Source: an uncultured Clostridia bacterium
GTDB taxonomy: Bacteria; Bacillota; Clostridia; Oscillospirales; CAG-272
DNA: 7,058 nucleotides
Reading direction: 5' to 3'
NCBI GenBank assembly: GCA_937914815.1
Contig: CALDMI010000313.1
Location: 1 to 7,058, forward strand
How positions within the stretch are numbered: position 1 is the stretch's first letter; each line of letters begins with the position of its first letter. Made by a program: the position numbers and the translations under genes. This document shows positions 1-5,235 of this stretch, piece after piece. The notes below the pieces were generated by a model. It made no database searches. It saw only the letters and a list, made by a program, of their open reading frames with translations, and was not told where the DNA came from.

Positions 1-801
1 AACGAGATACTCGAGCACCCGGTTCAGACCGGAAGTGAGGAACTAACAAACGACGGCTGTGACATAGTTTTCGACCATGTCGGTTTCTCCTATAACGACG
101 GCGAGACGGTGCTCCGCGATGTCTCCTTTACGGCAAAGCAGGGGGAGGTCACGGCGCTCGTCGGTCCGTCCGGCGGAGGAAAGACGACTGTGTCCCGCCT
201 TGCCGCCCGCTTCTGGGATAATCAGAAGGGCAAAATAACCGTCGGCGGCATGGATGTCCGCGAGACCGACCCGGAGAAACTCATGAGCCTCTATTCGATA
301 GTCTTTCAGGATGTCACACTGTTTGACAATACGATAATGGAGAACATCCGCCTCGGCAAAAAGGGCGCGACGGATGAGGAGGTCCTCGCGGCGGCAAAGC
401 TCGCGAACTGCTGTGAATTTGCCGAGCGGCTGCCGGATAAGTGGAATACCAACATAGGCGAGAACGGCTGCGAGCTCTCGGGGGGCGAGCGGCAGAGAAT
501 ATCAATAGCCAGAGCGTTTCTCAAGGACGCGCCGATAATCCTCCTCGATGAGGCGACGGCGAGCCTCGATGTAGAGAACGAGACGCTTATTCAGACCGCA
601 CTCTCAAGGCTCATAAAGAATAAAACCGTGCTTGTAATAGCGCACCGTATGCGCACCGTCGCCGGCGCGGATAAGATAGTCGTGCTTTCGGACGGCGTCG
701 TCGCCGAGCAGGGCGCCCCGGAGGAGCTCTACGCGCGGAACGGAATTTACAGGCATATGGTTGATATCCAGACCGCGAGCCGCAACTGGAAAATATCATA
801 A
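1..801 (+). CDS. ABC exporter, ATP-binding domain (5' partial)
   Basis: This is the C-terminal nucleotide-binding domain of an ABC transporter. The frame is open from base 1, so the membrane domain and true start lie left of the window; 266 residues are visible. Counting from the first visible codon: Walker A GPSGGGKT at 55-62, Q-loop Gln103, signature LSGGE at 159-163, Walker B ending in Asp183-Glu184, and switch His215. All catalytic residues are intact, so the ATPase should be functional. The order of motifs and the style of the linker match half-transporters of the exporter type (ABCB/MdlB-like), which are usually fused to a six-helix membrane domain and act as homo- or heterodimers. The substrate cannot be told from this part. 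No gene follows on the same strand for over 600 bases, so it is probably the last gene of its operon. Confidence 0.95.
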   Translation, partial: NEILEHPVQTGSEELTNDGCDIVFDHVGFSYNDGETVLRDVSFTAKQGEVTALVGPSGGGKTTVSRLAARFWDNQKGKITVGGMDVRETDPEKLMSLYSIVFQDVTLFDNTIMENIRLGKKGATDEEVLAAAKLANCCEFAERLPDKWNTNIGENGCELSGGERQRISIARAFLKDAPIILLDEATASLDVENETLIQTALSRLIKNKTVLVIAHRMRTVAGADKIVVLSDGVVAEQGAPEELYARNGIYRHMVDIQTASRNWKIS

Positions 802-804
802 TCC

Positions 805-833
805 CCCGGGCGTGTATAAAAAAACCGCCCCGG
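805..833 (+). other. GC-rich hairpin just after ABC gene
   Basis: CCGGGCG (806-812) can pair with CGCCCCGG (826-833) with one bulged base. The loop is A-rich. It begins a few bases after the ABC stop codon but has no T-run downstream on the plus strand, so it is not a classical terminator; it might protect the mRNA 3' end. Confidence 0.35.
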
Positions 834-863
834 ATATACGAAAGTCTGCATGGATATAGAAAG

Positions 864-963
864 GCACTTCCGCCGCTTTGTATACTTCATTTCTGTTTGC
901 ACTGATATTTGATATTCTTCATCCGAATTCAGAATATGTGAAGTATTAAAAGCGCAAAAGTGC
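864..963. repeat. Long imperfect inverted repeat with nested stem
   Basis: The arms 864-889 and 939-963 are imperfect inverted copies: GCACTT/AAGTGC (864-869 with 958-963), CGCTTT/AAAGCG (874-879 with 949-954) and ATACTTCA/TGAAGTAT (882-889 with 939-946). Inside them a second stem, ATATTCT/AGAATAT (912-918 with 931-937), closes a 12-base loop. The pairing is seen directly. No ORF with a ribosome site covers it. It could be a palindromic mobile-element remnant (MITE-like), or a structured RNA or 3' processing signal for the ABC transcript. I cannot decide between these without looking for other genomic copies. Confidence 0.5.
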
Positions 964-1015
964 AAAAAAAAGGCGTGCTTCGCGGCTCATATGCCCGCAA
1001 AATTGATACACGCCT
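964..1015 (-). terminator. Candidate terminator, minus strand
   Basis: On the minus strand AGGCGTG (1015-1009) pairs with CACGCCT (977-971), followed directly by a run of T (complement of the A-run at 964-970). The 31-base loop contains a smaller GCGG/CCGC stem. The layout fits a Rho-independent terminator for leftward transcription from the XRE gene, as a backup to the hairpin at 1025-1064. Confidence 0.5.
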
Positions 1016-1024
1016 GCCGATTAA

Positions 1025-1064
1025 CAAAAGCCTCTGTGACGGTAAACCGCCACAGAGGCTTTTG
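1025..1064. terminator. Bidirectional terminator between convergent genes
   Basis: A perfect 14-bp inverted repeat: CAAAAGCCTCTGTG (1025-1038) and CACAGAGGCTTTTG (1051-1064) with a 12-base loop. The stem ends in A-runs on the left and T-runs on the right, so it can stop transcription in both directions. It lies between the ABC gene (ends 801, plus) and the XRE gene (ends 1101, minus), as expected for convergent genes. Confidence 0.85.
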
Positions 1065-1100
1065 TGATGTTAATATCCAAGGAAATGAACAAACAAACTC

Positions 1101-1316
1101 TTACCGGTTGAGGGCACGCGGCACCGATATCAGCCCGGCAATATAATCGAGCGAGACATTATAGTACCGCGCAAGACATATAGCTATATCGAGCGGGATT
1201 TCCCGTTCTCCCCGCTCGTACCTTTGGTAGGTTGTTGTGTAAAGTCCAATGTCGGCGGCAACCTCCGCCTGCGTTTTGTCTCTGTCCTCGCGCAGATCTC
1301 TTATTCGAGTATACAA
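1101..1316 (-). CDS. XRE-family HTH transcriptional repressor
   Basis: A 71-residue DNA-binding protein that is almost entirely one lambda-repressor-like (HTH_3/Cro-CI) domain. Helix 2 starts at TQAEVAADIG (15-24), the recognition helix spans about 26-36 (YTTTYQRYERG), and PLDIAICLARYYNVSLDYIAG (41-61) is the usual C-terminal half. The start is TTG at 1316: GGGAG (complement of 1325-1329) lies seven bases upstream, and no ATG or GTG with a ribosome site is available. The gene is divergent from the promoter at 1368-1396, and two identical-arm palindromes lie between the two. I infer that the protein binds these, represses the small-gene operon to its right and probably regulates itself. There is no dimerisation or peptidase domain, so any inducer signal is not obvious. 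Confidence 0.9.
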   Translation of the reverse strand: MYTRIRDLREDRDKTQAEVAADIGLYTTTYQRYERGEREIPLDIAICLARYYNVSLDYIAGLISVPRALNR

Positions 1317-1353
1317 ATCGTTTGCTCCCGTTTTTTTGTTATTTTAATACAAA

Positions 1354-1391
1354 AACACCATAAGGTGTTGACATAAACACCGAATGGTGTT
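1354..1391. promoter_or_regulatory. Twin operators AACACC-N4-GGTGTT
   Basis: Two palindromes with the same 6-bp arms: AACACC-ATAA-GGTGTT (1354-1369) and AACACC-GAAT-GGTGTT (1376-1391). Their centres are 22 bp apart, about two helical turns, so two dimers would sit on the same face. The first overlaps the start of the -35 box and the second fills the promoter spacer and touches the -10 box. Binding would block RNA polymerase. The adjacent XRE protein is the obvious ligand (inference). Confidence 0.85.
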
Positions 1392-1396
1392 ATAAT
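1368..1396 (+). promoter_or_regulatory. Consensus sigma-A promoter for the small-gene operon
   Basis: TTGACA (1368-1373), a 17-base spacer and TATAAT (1391-1396): both boxes match the consensus exactly. Transcription should start near 1403, giving a leader of about 40 bases before the ATG at 1444. A perfect promoter covered by operators suggests a strong, tightly repressed unit. Confidence 0.88.
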
Positions 1397-1443
1397 TAAA
1401 TAGAATTTCACAAAAAACAAGTTTTCATGAGGTAGGAGGTAAT

Positions 1444-1626
1444 ATGACACATTCAATTTTACTTATGGTTAAAGACGAAAAGATTTATTGCGGAAAGGAG
1501 AACGAAGATGTAAATATTCATTCTATGTTACATCCGATTACCAAAACGAAAATTTCTGAAGTGTGTGATAACTGGAAACCGGATTGCCCGGAAAAGTGCA
1601 GGTATTACAAAGAATCGAAACGATAA
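1444..1626 (+). CDS. Small cysteine-containing hypothetical protein
   Basis: A 60-residue protein that I do not recognise. The start ATG follows a perfect AGGAGG (1434-1439) by four bases, and the gene is first behind the operator-controlled promoter, so it is very likely expressed. Cysteines lie at 16, 41, 48 and 52; the last three sit in C-x6-C-x3-C around Trp44, which could bind a metal or form disulfides. There is no signal peptide and no membrane segment. It is lysine- and glutamate-rich and AT-rich in codon use compared with the ABC gene, which fits acquired DNA. No function can be given. Confidence 0.8.
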   Translation: MTHSILLMVKDEKIYCGKENEDVNIHSMLHPITKTKISEVCDNWKPDCPEKCRYYKESKR

Positions 1627-1668
1627 AGTTACATGTCCTAACATAAATGCGACATACAAATACGGATA

Positions 1669-1697
1669 TTGTTTTTTGTGAAGTATACGATTATATT
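1669..1697 (+). promoter_or_regulatory. Possible secondary promoter
   Basis: TTGTTT (1669-1674), a 17-base spacer and TATATT (1692-1697) lie in the 95-base gap before the lipoprotein gene. The match to consensus is modest and the region is AT-rich, so a chance match is possible. The gene may simply be read from the promoter at 1368. Confidence 0.3.
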
Positions 1698-1721
1698 TTT
1701 GAAGTAAAAAAAGGAGACTAA

Positions 1722-1916
1722 ATGATGAAGAGATTTTTAACTGTTCTAGTATTGATAACATGTATTTTCGCGATGGCTTCTTGCGGTGAACTGGCAGATC
1801 ATAATGACGGGAAATGCGATTTTTGTGGCAGAAAAGCAGACGGACATAGCGGCGGATATGAAGTGTGCTGGAGTTGTTACAGAGAGGCAAATGAAAATTG
1901 GAACAAAACACATTAA
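1722..1916 (+). CDS. Small putative lipoprotein with two CxxC pairs
   Basis: A 64-residue protein that starts with a lipoprotein signal: basic MMKR, a hydrophobic core (5-19) and a lipobox ending MASC, with Cys21 as the lipid-attachment residue. The mature part has only about 43 residues and contains CDFC (32-35) and CWSC (49-52), a spacing that fits a small zinc finger or ribbon, with His27 and His42 nearby. It would be anchored on the outer face of the membrane. AGGAG (1712-1716) serves either of the two adjacent ATGs: 1722 has a 5-base gap and 1725 an 8-base gap, so the start could be three bases later. It follows the 1444 gene and precedes the zinc-ribbon gene at 1949, so all three are probably one transcript. 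Function unknown. Confidence 0.8.
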   Translation: MMKRFLTVLVLITCIFAMASCGELADHNDGKCDFCGRKADGHSGGYEVCWSCYREANENWNKTH

Positions 1917-1948
1917 ATCTGAATTTGCAAAGATGAAAGGAGCAAATA

Positions 1949-2155
1949 ATGTCAGCACCGACAAAATGCCCTGTGTGCGGGGAAAGCGTGATGTGGCGAT
2001 GCATTGATGAACAGAGAAAAGGTTTCAGTGTAGGAAAAGCGGCATTGGGCGGATTTCTGCTCGGTCCTCTTGGATTGATTGGGGGAGCTCTCGGCAAAAA
2101 GAAATTTCTGTATGTATGTGGGAATTGCGGCTTTCAGCGCGAATATGATAGGTAA
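1949..2155 (+). CDS. Split zinc-ribbon protein with Gly-rich hydrophobic hairpin
   Basis: A 68-residue protein. CPVC (7-10) and CGNC (57-60) form a likely four-cysteine zinc ribbon, with an extra Cys18. Between them lies a glycine-rich hydrophobic stretch (about 31-49, containing GGFLLGPLGLIGGALG) that could enter or cross a membrane as a short hairpin, flanked by Lys50-52. Proteins of this design are common as uncharacterised small zinc-ribbon proteins in Firmicutes, often on mobile or accessory DNA (family knowledge; exact family not checked). AAAGGAG (1936-1942) is six bases before the ATG. Thirty-two bases separate it from the lipoprotein gene. A terminator follows at 2271. Confidence 0.83.
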   Translation: MSAPTKCPVCGESVMWRCIDEQRKGFSVGKAALGGFLLGPLGLIGGALGKKKFLYVCGNCGFQREYDR

Positions 2156-2270
2156 ATGCGAAAATCGTAAAACAAGAATATTTCAGGGAAACTTTTCAAT
2201 CGAGTAATCGGATAGAACTTGAAATTATAAATTCGTCTATGTCCGCAAAATAATCATACATAGAAAACAA

Positions 2271-2314
2271 CCCGGAATGTCGTGGAACATTCCGGGCTGC
2301 TTCTTTTTATTTTT
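2271..2314. terminator. Bidirectional terminator
   Basis: A perfect 10-bp stem, CCCGGAATGT (2271-2280) with ACATTCCGGG (2287-2296), and a 6-base loop. A T-rich tail follows on the plus strand (2300-2314), and on the minus strand the stem is followed by TTGTTTTC. It lies between the plus-strand small-gene operon and the convergent HipB-like gene. Confidence 0.88.
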
Positions 2315-2368
2315 AAGTTTTATAAGTAAAGATTATATCAGCGCCTCTGCACGGGCTTCAGATTCCAT

Positions 2369-2587
2369 TCAGTCGCCCTCCTTTTTTTCGTCGGACAGCC
2401 TGCCGGGGACCGCAACCGCGCCGAACATGGCGAGCGCCTGATTCACCTTGTCCATTCTGACTGTTTCCTTTCCCTGTTCCAGCTCTCTGACAAAGCGAAG
2501 CCCAAGCCCCGAGCGGATTGCAAATTCCTCCTGCGTGAGTCCTGCTTCTTTTCTTTTTTCTTTTATAAACATACTGATTTTATTCAT
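2369..2587 (-). CDS. HipB-like (y4mF-type) HTH regulator without HipA
   Basis: A 72-residue XRE-type protein. FIKEKRKEAGLTQEEFA (7-23) holds helices 1-2 and LGLRFVRELEQGKETVRMDKV (28-48) the recognition helix and following turn. The LRFVRELEQGK...R.DKVNQ.L..FG pattern is characteristic of the HipB/y4mF antitoxin-regulators that normally sit directly before a hipA kinase gene. No hipA follows: a terminator comes next. The frame extends up to GTG 2605, but that lies inside the promoter, so I choose ATG 2587. There is no ribosome site in front of it; the predicted transcript start is about three bases away, which implies leaderless translation. Operators upstream suggest autoregulation. It may have become a regulator of neighbouring genes rather than an antitoxin. 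Confidence 0.87.
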   Translation of the reverse strand: MNKISMFIKEKRKEAGLTQEEFAIRSGLGLRFVRELEQGKETVRMDKVNQALAMFGAVAVPGRLSDEKKEGD

Positions 2588-2596
2588 AGCAATATT

Positions 2597-2625
2597 ATAA
2601 TACACCCTAACGGGTATATTGTCAA
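2597..2625 (-). promoter_or_regulatory. Promoter of the HipB-like gene
   Basis: On the minus strand: TTGACA (complement of 2620-2625), a 17-base spacer and TATTAT (complement of 2597-2602). The spacer contains the ACCC-N4-GGGT-type palindrome, so a bound repressor would exclude RNA polymerase. Initiation is predicted near 2590, only about three bases before the ATG. Confidence 0.82.
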
Positions 2626-2699
2626 GGCTTTAACTATAAAATCATACCTTAAAGGGTATAGAATTGCTGCATGCAAAGCTGATTATACCCCAACGGGGT
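2604..2699. promoter_or_regulatory. Three ACCC-N4-GGGT-type operators about 42 bp apart
   Basis: Palindromes at 2604-2615 (ACCC-TAAC-GGGT), 2646-2657 (ACCT-TAAA-GGGT, one mismatch) and 2687-2699 (ACCCC-AAC-GGGGT). Successive centres are 42 and about 41.5 bp apart, close to four helical turns, so proteins bound at all three would face the same way. Each has TA in its flanks. The HipB-like protein is the likely ligand. The second and third sites lie beyond the gene's own promoter, toward the Ntn-hydrolase operon. Confidence 0.75.
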
Positions 2700-2843
2700 T
2701 AATCTTGCCGATGACGCGCGAACAAGCAAGGGTTATTGCCGTCCTGTACGGCACGCCGCCTTACACTCACGGGGAAAATAAAAGTTTTTTATCGCCCGTT
2801 TTTTAATCCAACATGAATAGTGTCACATATGGGCGTATACTGT

Positions 2844-2860
2844 CTTCCGAAGAACGGAGG
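2844..2860 (+). promoter_or_regulatory. Hairpin hiding the ribosome binding site of the Ntn-hydrolase operon
   Basis: CTTCCG (2844-2849) can pair with CGGAGG (2855-2860) across the 5-base loop AAGAA, with one G-U pair. The right arm is exactly the Shine-Dalgarno sequence of the gene starting at 2870, nine bases away. If it forms, it would lower initiation of the first gene unless it is opened. Confidence 0.5.
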
Positions 2861-2869
2861 TATGTGAAA

Positions 2870-3460
2870 ATGAGTCTTGTAATTGCAGTAAAATCCGGCG
2901 GGAAGGTCCTGTTCGGAGCAGACACACAGGCGACCGGCGGCTATCGCAAAATGAACCTTACAGGTAAAACAAACCTGAAGATAACGCGAATGCCGTGTGG
3001 GGTAATCGTCGGGCACGCAGGGTCAGTGAATGCCACAAACTCCCTCTCAAAGCATCCGGAATGGTTTTCGGATATGCCGGAGGGAAAGCTTACAAAGCGG
3101 TTTCTTGTAACGGTAATTCTCCCGAAGCTGATACGGGAGCTTCGTGAGAAGGGACTTTTGGAGAAGGATGGGTCGCCGGATATGAAAATGACCGGCGGGT
3201 TCCTGCTTGCTCAGGGGGACGGACTGTTTCAGATTTCCAGAACGCTCGGGGTGTTTGAGATACCCGTCTGCGCGGCGATAGGATGCGGGAAATTTGCCGC
3301 AGATGCCGTGTTCTGCGACGAAAATGACAAAAGGAGTGCAGAGGAGAAGCTTATGTCTGCTCTGCGCCTCGCGGAAAGGTATGACACGAATGTCAGCGGA
3401 CCGTTCGTGCTTATCGATACCGCGGATTCCGAATACAGGATAACGGAGGACAGAAAATGA
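2870..3460 (+). CDS. HslV/proteasome-beta-like Ntn hydrolase, likely active paralog
   Basis: A 196-residue protein whose N-terminus lines up with HslV and proteasome beta subunits without gaps. Taking the Ser after Met as residue 1: Ser1 at the nucleophile position (Met should be removed before Ser), KVLFGADTQAT (11-21) with Asp17 where HslV has GDGQAT, and Lys36 fourteen residues before Gly50, the Lys33-to-Gly47 spacing of proteasome subunits. VIVGHAG (44-50) and AIGCGKFAADA (135-145) match HslV core segments, with Cys138 where the family has Ser129. HslV is about 175 residues long. Ser nucleophiles are known in this family (CodW of Bacillus). ATG 2870 is chosen over upstream in-frame starts because CGGAGG (2855-2860) precedes it and the alignment begins there. 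It is first of four paralogs; a 4-bp ATGA overlap links it to the next. No HslU is present, so the substrate and activator are unknown. Confidence 0.78.
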   Translation: MSLVIAVKSGGKVLFGADTQATGGYRKMNLTGKTNLKITRMPCGVIVGHAGSVNATNSLSKHPEWFSDMPEGKLTKRFLVTVILPKLIRELREKGLLEKDGSPDMKMTGGFLLAQGDGLFQISRTLGVFEIPVCAAIGCGKFAADAVFCDENDKRSAEEKLMSALRLAERYDTNVSGPFVLIDTADSEYRITEDRK

Positions 3461-4023
3461 TAGTTTTCAAGGAAAATGGCAATGTATTCATGGCAATCAG
3501 AGTGTTAGACAATGAATTTGATGTGAAAGGAGCAATTGAGGAGGCGGAGGAAAATATCCCTATGTTCGGGCTCTCAGACGGTAAGACCGTTATAGGATTC
3601 GATACAATGAATAGCACGGTGGCAGACGCGGTGCGGTACGGCAACATAGAGGCACCGGAAAAACTCGACGAAAAGTCGCTGTTCGTAAATCTGATCCCGC
3701 AGATCAAAGAGGCACTTTCGGACTACGGATACGGTAAGACCCCACTGTCAACCACTGCCACCGTGGTTATGAGGGGAGAGCGGGCGTTTGCCTGTCTCGG
3801 AGAAACAACAGTGTATGAGCTTGGAGAGTATCATTCCTTATGTGCCAACGATCAGCTCGAGTTTGCATTGCTTGACAGAACACGGGAACTTAAGGGAGAG
3901 GAGCGTATACGCGAAATTTACCGGATGAAGGAGGAGTGCCTCGGAAAGCGGCAGTTCCCGATTGTATACATGGATACAAAGAGCGGGCGGATTCATATTG
4001 TAAATGACGAAAGGAGAGGATGA
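3457..4023 (+). CDS. Degenerate Ntn-hydrolase paralog, predicted inactive
   Basis: A 188-residue protein and the most divergent of the four. It keeps the family landmarks in order: a first strand pair (IVFKENGNVFMAI, 2-14), KTVIGFDTMN in place of VIVGHAGSV, LDEKSLFVNLIPQIKEAL matching the LTKRFL...ILPKLIREL helix, TATVVMRGERAFACL matching GGFLLAQGDGLFQI, and a C-terminal IVYMDTKSGRIHI matching VLIDTADSEYRI. The residue after Met is Ile, and an Arg sits where Asp17 should be, so the catalytic set is gone. The central part is shorter than in its neighbours. Start: ATG 3457 overlaps the previous stop (ATGA), with GGAGG at 3445-3449. I infer a structural or regulatory subunit that assembles with the first paralog; this is not shown. 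Confidence 0.68.
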   Translation: MIVFKENGNVFMAIRVLDNEFDVKGAIEEAEENIPMFGLSDGKTVIGFDTMNSTVADAVRYGNIEAPEKLDEKSLFVNLIPQIKEALSDYGYGKTPLSTTATVVMRGERAFACLGETTVYELGEYHSLCANDQLEFALLDRTRELKGEERIREIYRMKEECLGKRQFPIVYMDTKSGRIHIVNDERRG

Positions 4024-4613
4024 ATATGGTTGTGGCTTACATAGACGGTGACAGGGTGCTGTTTGCCTCGGATACGCAGAGTAAAACCAAAAATTTCAAG
4101 TATCGTGTGAGCGGAGCAGGAAGCGGAGGAGCCGTCCGACATATCGGGCATGGGATTACGATAGGGTTCAGCGGGATAATACAGACGGCAGAGGTGCTTT
4201 TCTTCAATGAAGAGTGGTTTGACTCCCTCGGGGAGGACAAGCTTACGAAGCGGTATCTGATGCAGGAGATTATCCCGCGGCTGTACGCGCGGCTGTCCGA
4301 TGCGGGTCAGCTGAATAAGGAGGCTGCGAAGAACGGCAATTCCGCAATGCTTACAACCTTCCTGATAGCTCAGGGGGACAGGCTCTTCTACATTGACACG
4401 GACTTCTCGGTATCGAAGGTGGAGAGGTACGCCGTGATAGGCAAGCTGACGGAGTTCGCCCTCCTGCGCGCGGACATGATTCCGGCATCCGACAATAAGG
4501 AGGCTGCTATGGCAGAGGTACTGCGTGAGATGGAGAGAAGAACGATATTGGTCTCGGCGCCGTATTGCTTTACGGATACGGCAGAGCGCAAATTCAAAAT
4601 GTTGGAGGCATAA
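4020..4613 (+). CDS. Ntn-hydrolase paralog lacking the nucleophile
   Basis: A 197-residue protein, clearly related to the first paralog: RVLFASDTQ against KVLFGADTQ, GITIGFSG against GVIVGHAG, EEWF...DKLTKRYLMQEIIPRLYARL against PEWF...GKLTKRFLVTVILPKLIREL, TTFLIAQGDRLFYI against GGFLLAQGDGLFQI, and FTDTAERKFKM near the end. Asp17 is kept, but the position of the Ser/Thr nucleophile is Asn (start at 4020) or is lost altogether, and the Lys33 position looks like Arg or Ala. Probably catalytically dead. ATG 4020 overlaps the preceding stop as ATGA, yet its AAGGAG (4011-4016) is only three bases away; ATG 4026 has a better nine-base gap and is a real alternative. Neither start supplies Ser, Thr or Cys. 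Confidence 0.74.
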   Translation: MNMVVAYIDGDRVLFASDTQSKTKNFKYRVSGAGSGGAVRHIGHGITIGFSGIIQTAEVLFFNEEWFDSLGEDKLTKRYLMQEIIPRLYARLSDAGQLNKEAAKNGNSAMLTTFLIAQGDRLFYIDTDFSVSKVERYAVIGKLTEFALLRADMIPASDNKEAAMAEVLREMERRTILVSAPYCFTDTAERKFKMLEA

Positions 4614-4615
4614 GA

Positions 4616-5176
4616 ATGGTAGCTGTTGTTGATAAGGATAAGGTAACGATTGCAATCACGGCAAACACCCGGTTCGATATGGGATTCAAGGATCCGGGGA
4701 CATATGACCCGGAGGATGCCGGCGTCTGGAGAGTGCCGAACGACTCCGGTATAATCGTCGGAGAGTCATACGGCGGAGCGGTGCCCGATTTCCTCCGGTA
4801 TGATGCAGAGCTTGTGTGCGGCACGCTGACGGCGGAGAATATCGAGCAGAATGTGATTCCGAGACTCATAAGCATACTCGAAAAGCATGGAAAGCTCGAT
4901 GGGGACGGCGACGCACCGGGAGATTTCTTCTTCGCGCAGGGGACCCGCTGCTTTGAGGTTTCGTCGTCCTTCTGCTGCACGGAGGTTGAGCACACCGCAG
5001 AGACGAACGGCGTAATGTCGCTGGTAACATCATATTGCAGGCTTCATCCGGAGGAAAAGACGGACGACGCAATATGCAACGGGTTCCGTGCGGTGCATAC
5101 ACATTGCTTTGATGACTACTTCCCGCTGTGGATGATAGATACTGCAAAGCAGGAGGTGATTCTGCGCAGGTCGTGA
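4616..5176 (+). CDS. Fourth Ntn-hydrolase paralog, predicted inactive
   Basis: A 186-residue protein that shares the family skeleton: KVTIAITANTR replaces KVLFGADTQ, so Thr stands at Asp17; SGIIVGESYGG replaces CGVIVGHAGSV; LTAENIEQNVIPRLISILEKHGKL matches the central helix; DFFFAQGTRCFEV matches GGFLLAQGDGLFQI; and LWMIDTAKQEVIL ends the domain. The residue after Met is Val, so there is no N-terminal nucleophile. Several cysteines (CC at about 123-124 and others) are not shared with the paralogs. ATG 4616 is chosen because GGAGG (4604-4608) lies seven bases upstream and the homology begins there; it follows the previous stop by two bases. It ends the run of paralogs; a new promoter begins 34 bases after its stop. 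Confidence 0.7.
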   Translation: MVAVVDKDKVTIAITANTRFDMGFKDPGTYDPEDAGVWRVPNDSGIIVGESYGGAVPDFLRYDAELVCGTLTAENIEQNVIPRLISILEKHGKLDGDGDAPGDFFFAQGTRCFEVSSSFCCTEVEHTAETNGVMSLVTSYCRLHPEEKTDDAICNGFRAVHTHCFDDYFPLWMIDTAKQEVILRRS

Positions 5177-5190
5177 CGCGAAATATCGTG

Positions 5191-5235
5191 AATACTCACA
5201 GATTGAGTATTGACAATTACTCAAATTTTGAGTAA
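5191..5235. promoter_or_regulatory. Twin operators ACTCA-N5-TGAGT
   Basis: Two palindromes with a shared core: arms AATACTCA (5191-5198) and TGAGTATT (5204-5211), and arms TTACTCAA (5217-5224) and TTGAGTAA (5228-5235). Centres are 25 bp apart. The first runs into the -35 box and the second fills the promoter spacer and reaches into the -10 box. Neither HTH protein in the window has matching half-sites at its own promoter, so the cognate regulator is probably elsewhere. Confidence 0.8.

Noticed and set aside
1354..1391. Short repeats read as a CRISPR array
   Set aside because: Only two copies, palindromic, 22 bp apart and placed in a promoter: they are operators.
1528..2097. 189-codon open frame on the minus strand
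   Set aside because: It covers three small plus-strand genes that each have a ribosome site and cysteine motifs. The product looks like low-quality antisense translation.
2738..2752. GCCGT-N5-ACGGC hairpin as a terminator
   Set aside because: Only five pairs and no T-run; likely chance.
2813..2869. Upstream extension of the first Ntn-hydrolase paralog to ATG 2813
   Set aside because: The extension includes the ribosome site at 2855-2860, and the family alignment starts exactly at Met-Ser of 2870.
3993..4655. 220-codon open frame on the minus strand
   Set aside because: It runs antisense to the third Ntn-hydrolase paralog, which has a ribosome site, coupling and homology. The antisense product is rich in His, Arg, Gln and Leu and has no recognisable motif.
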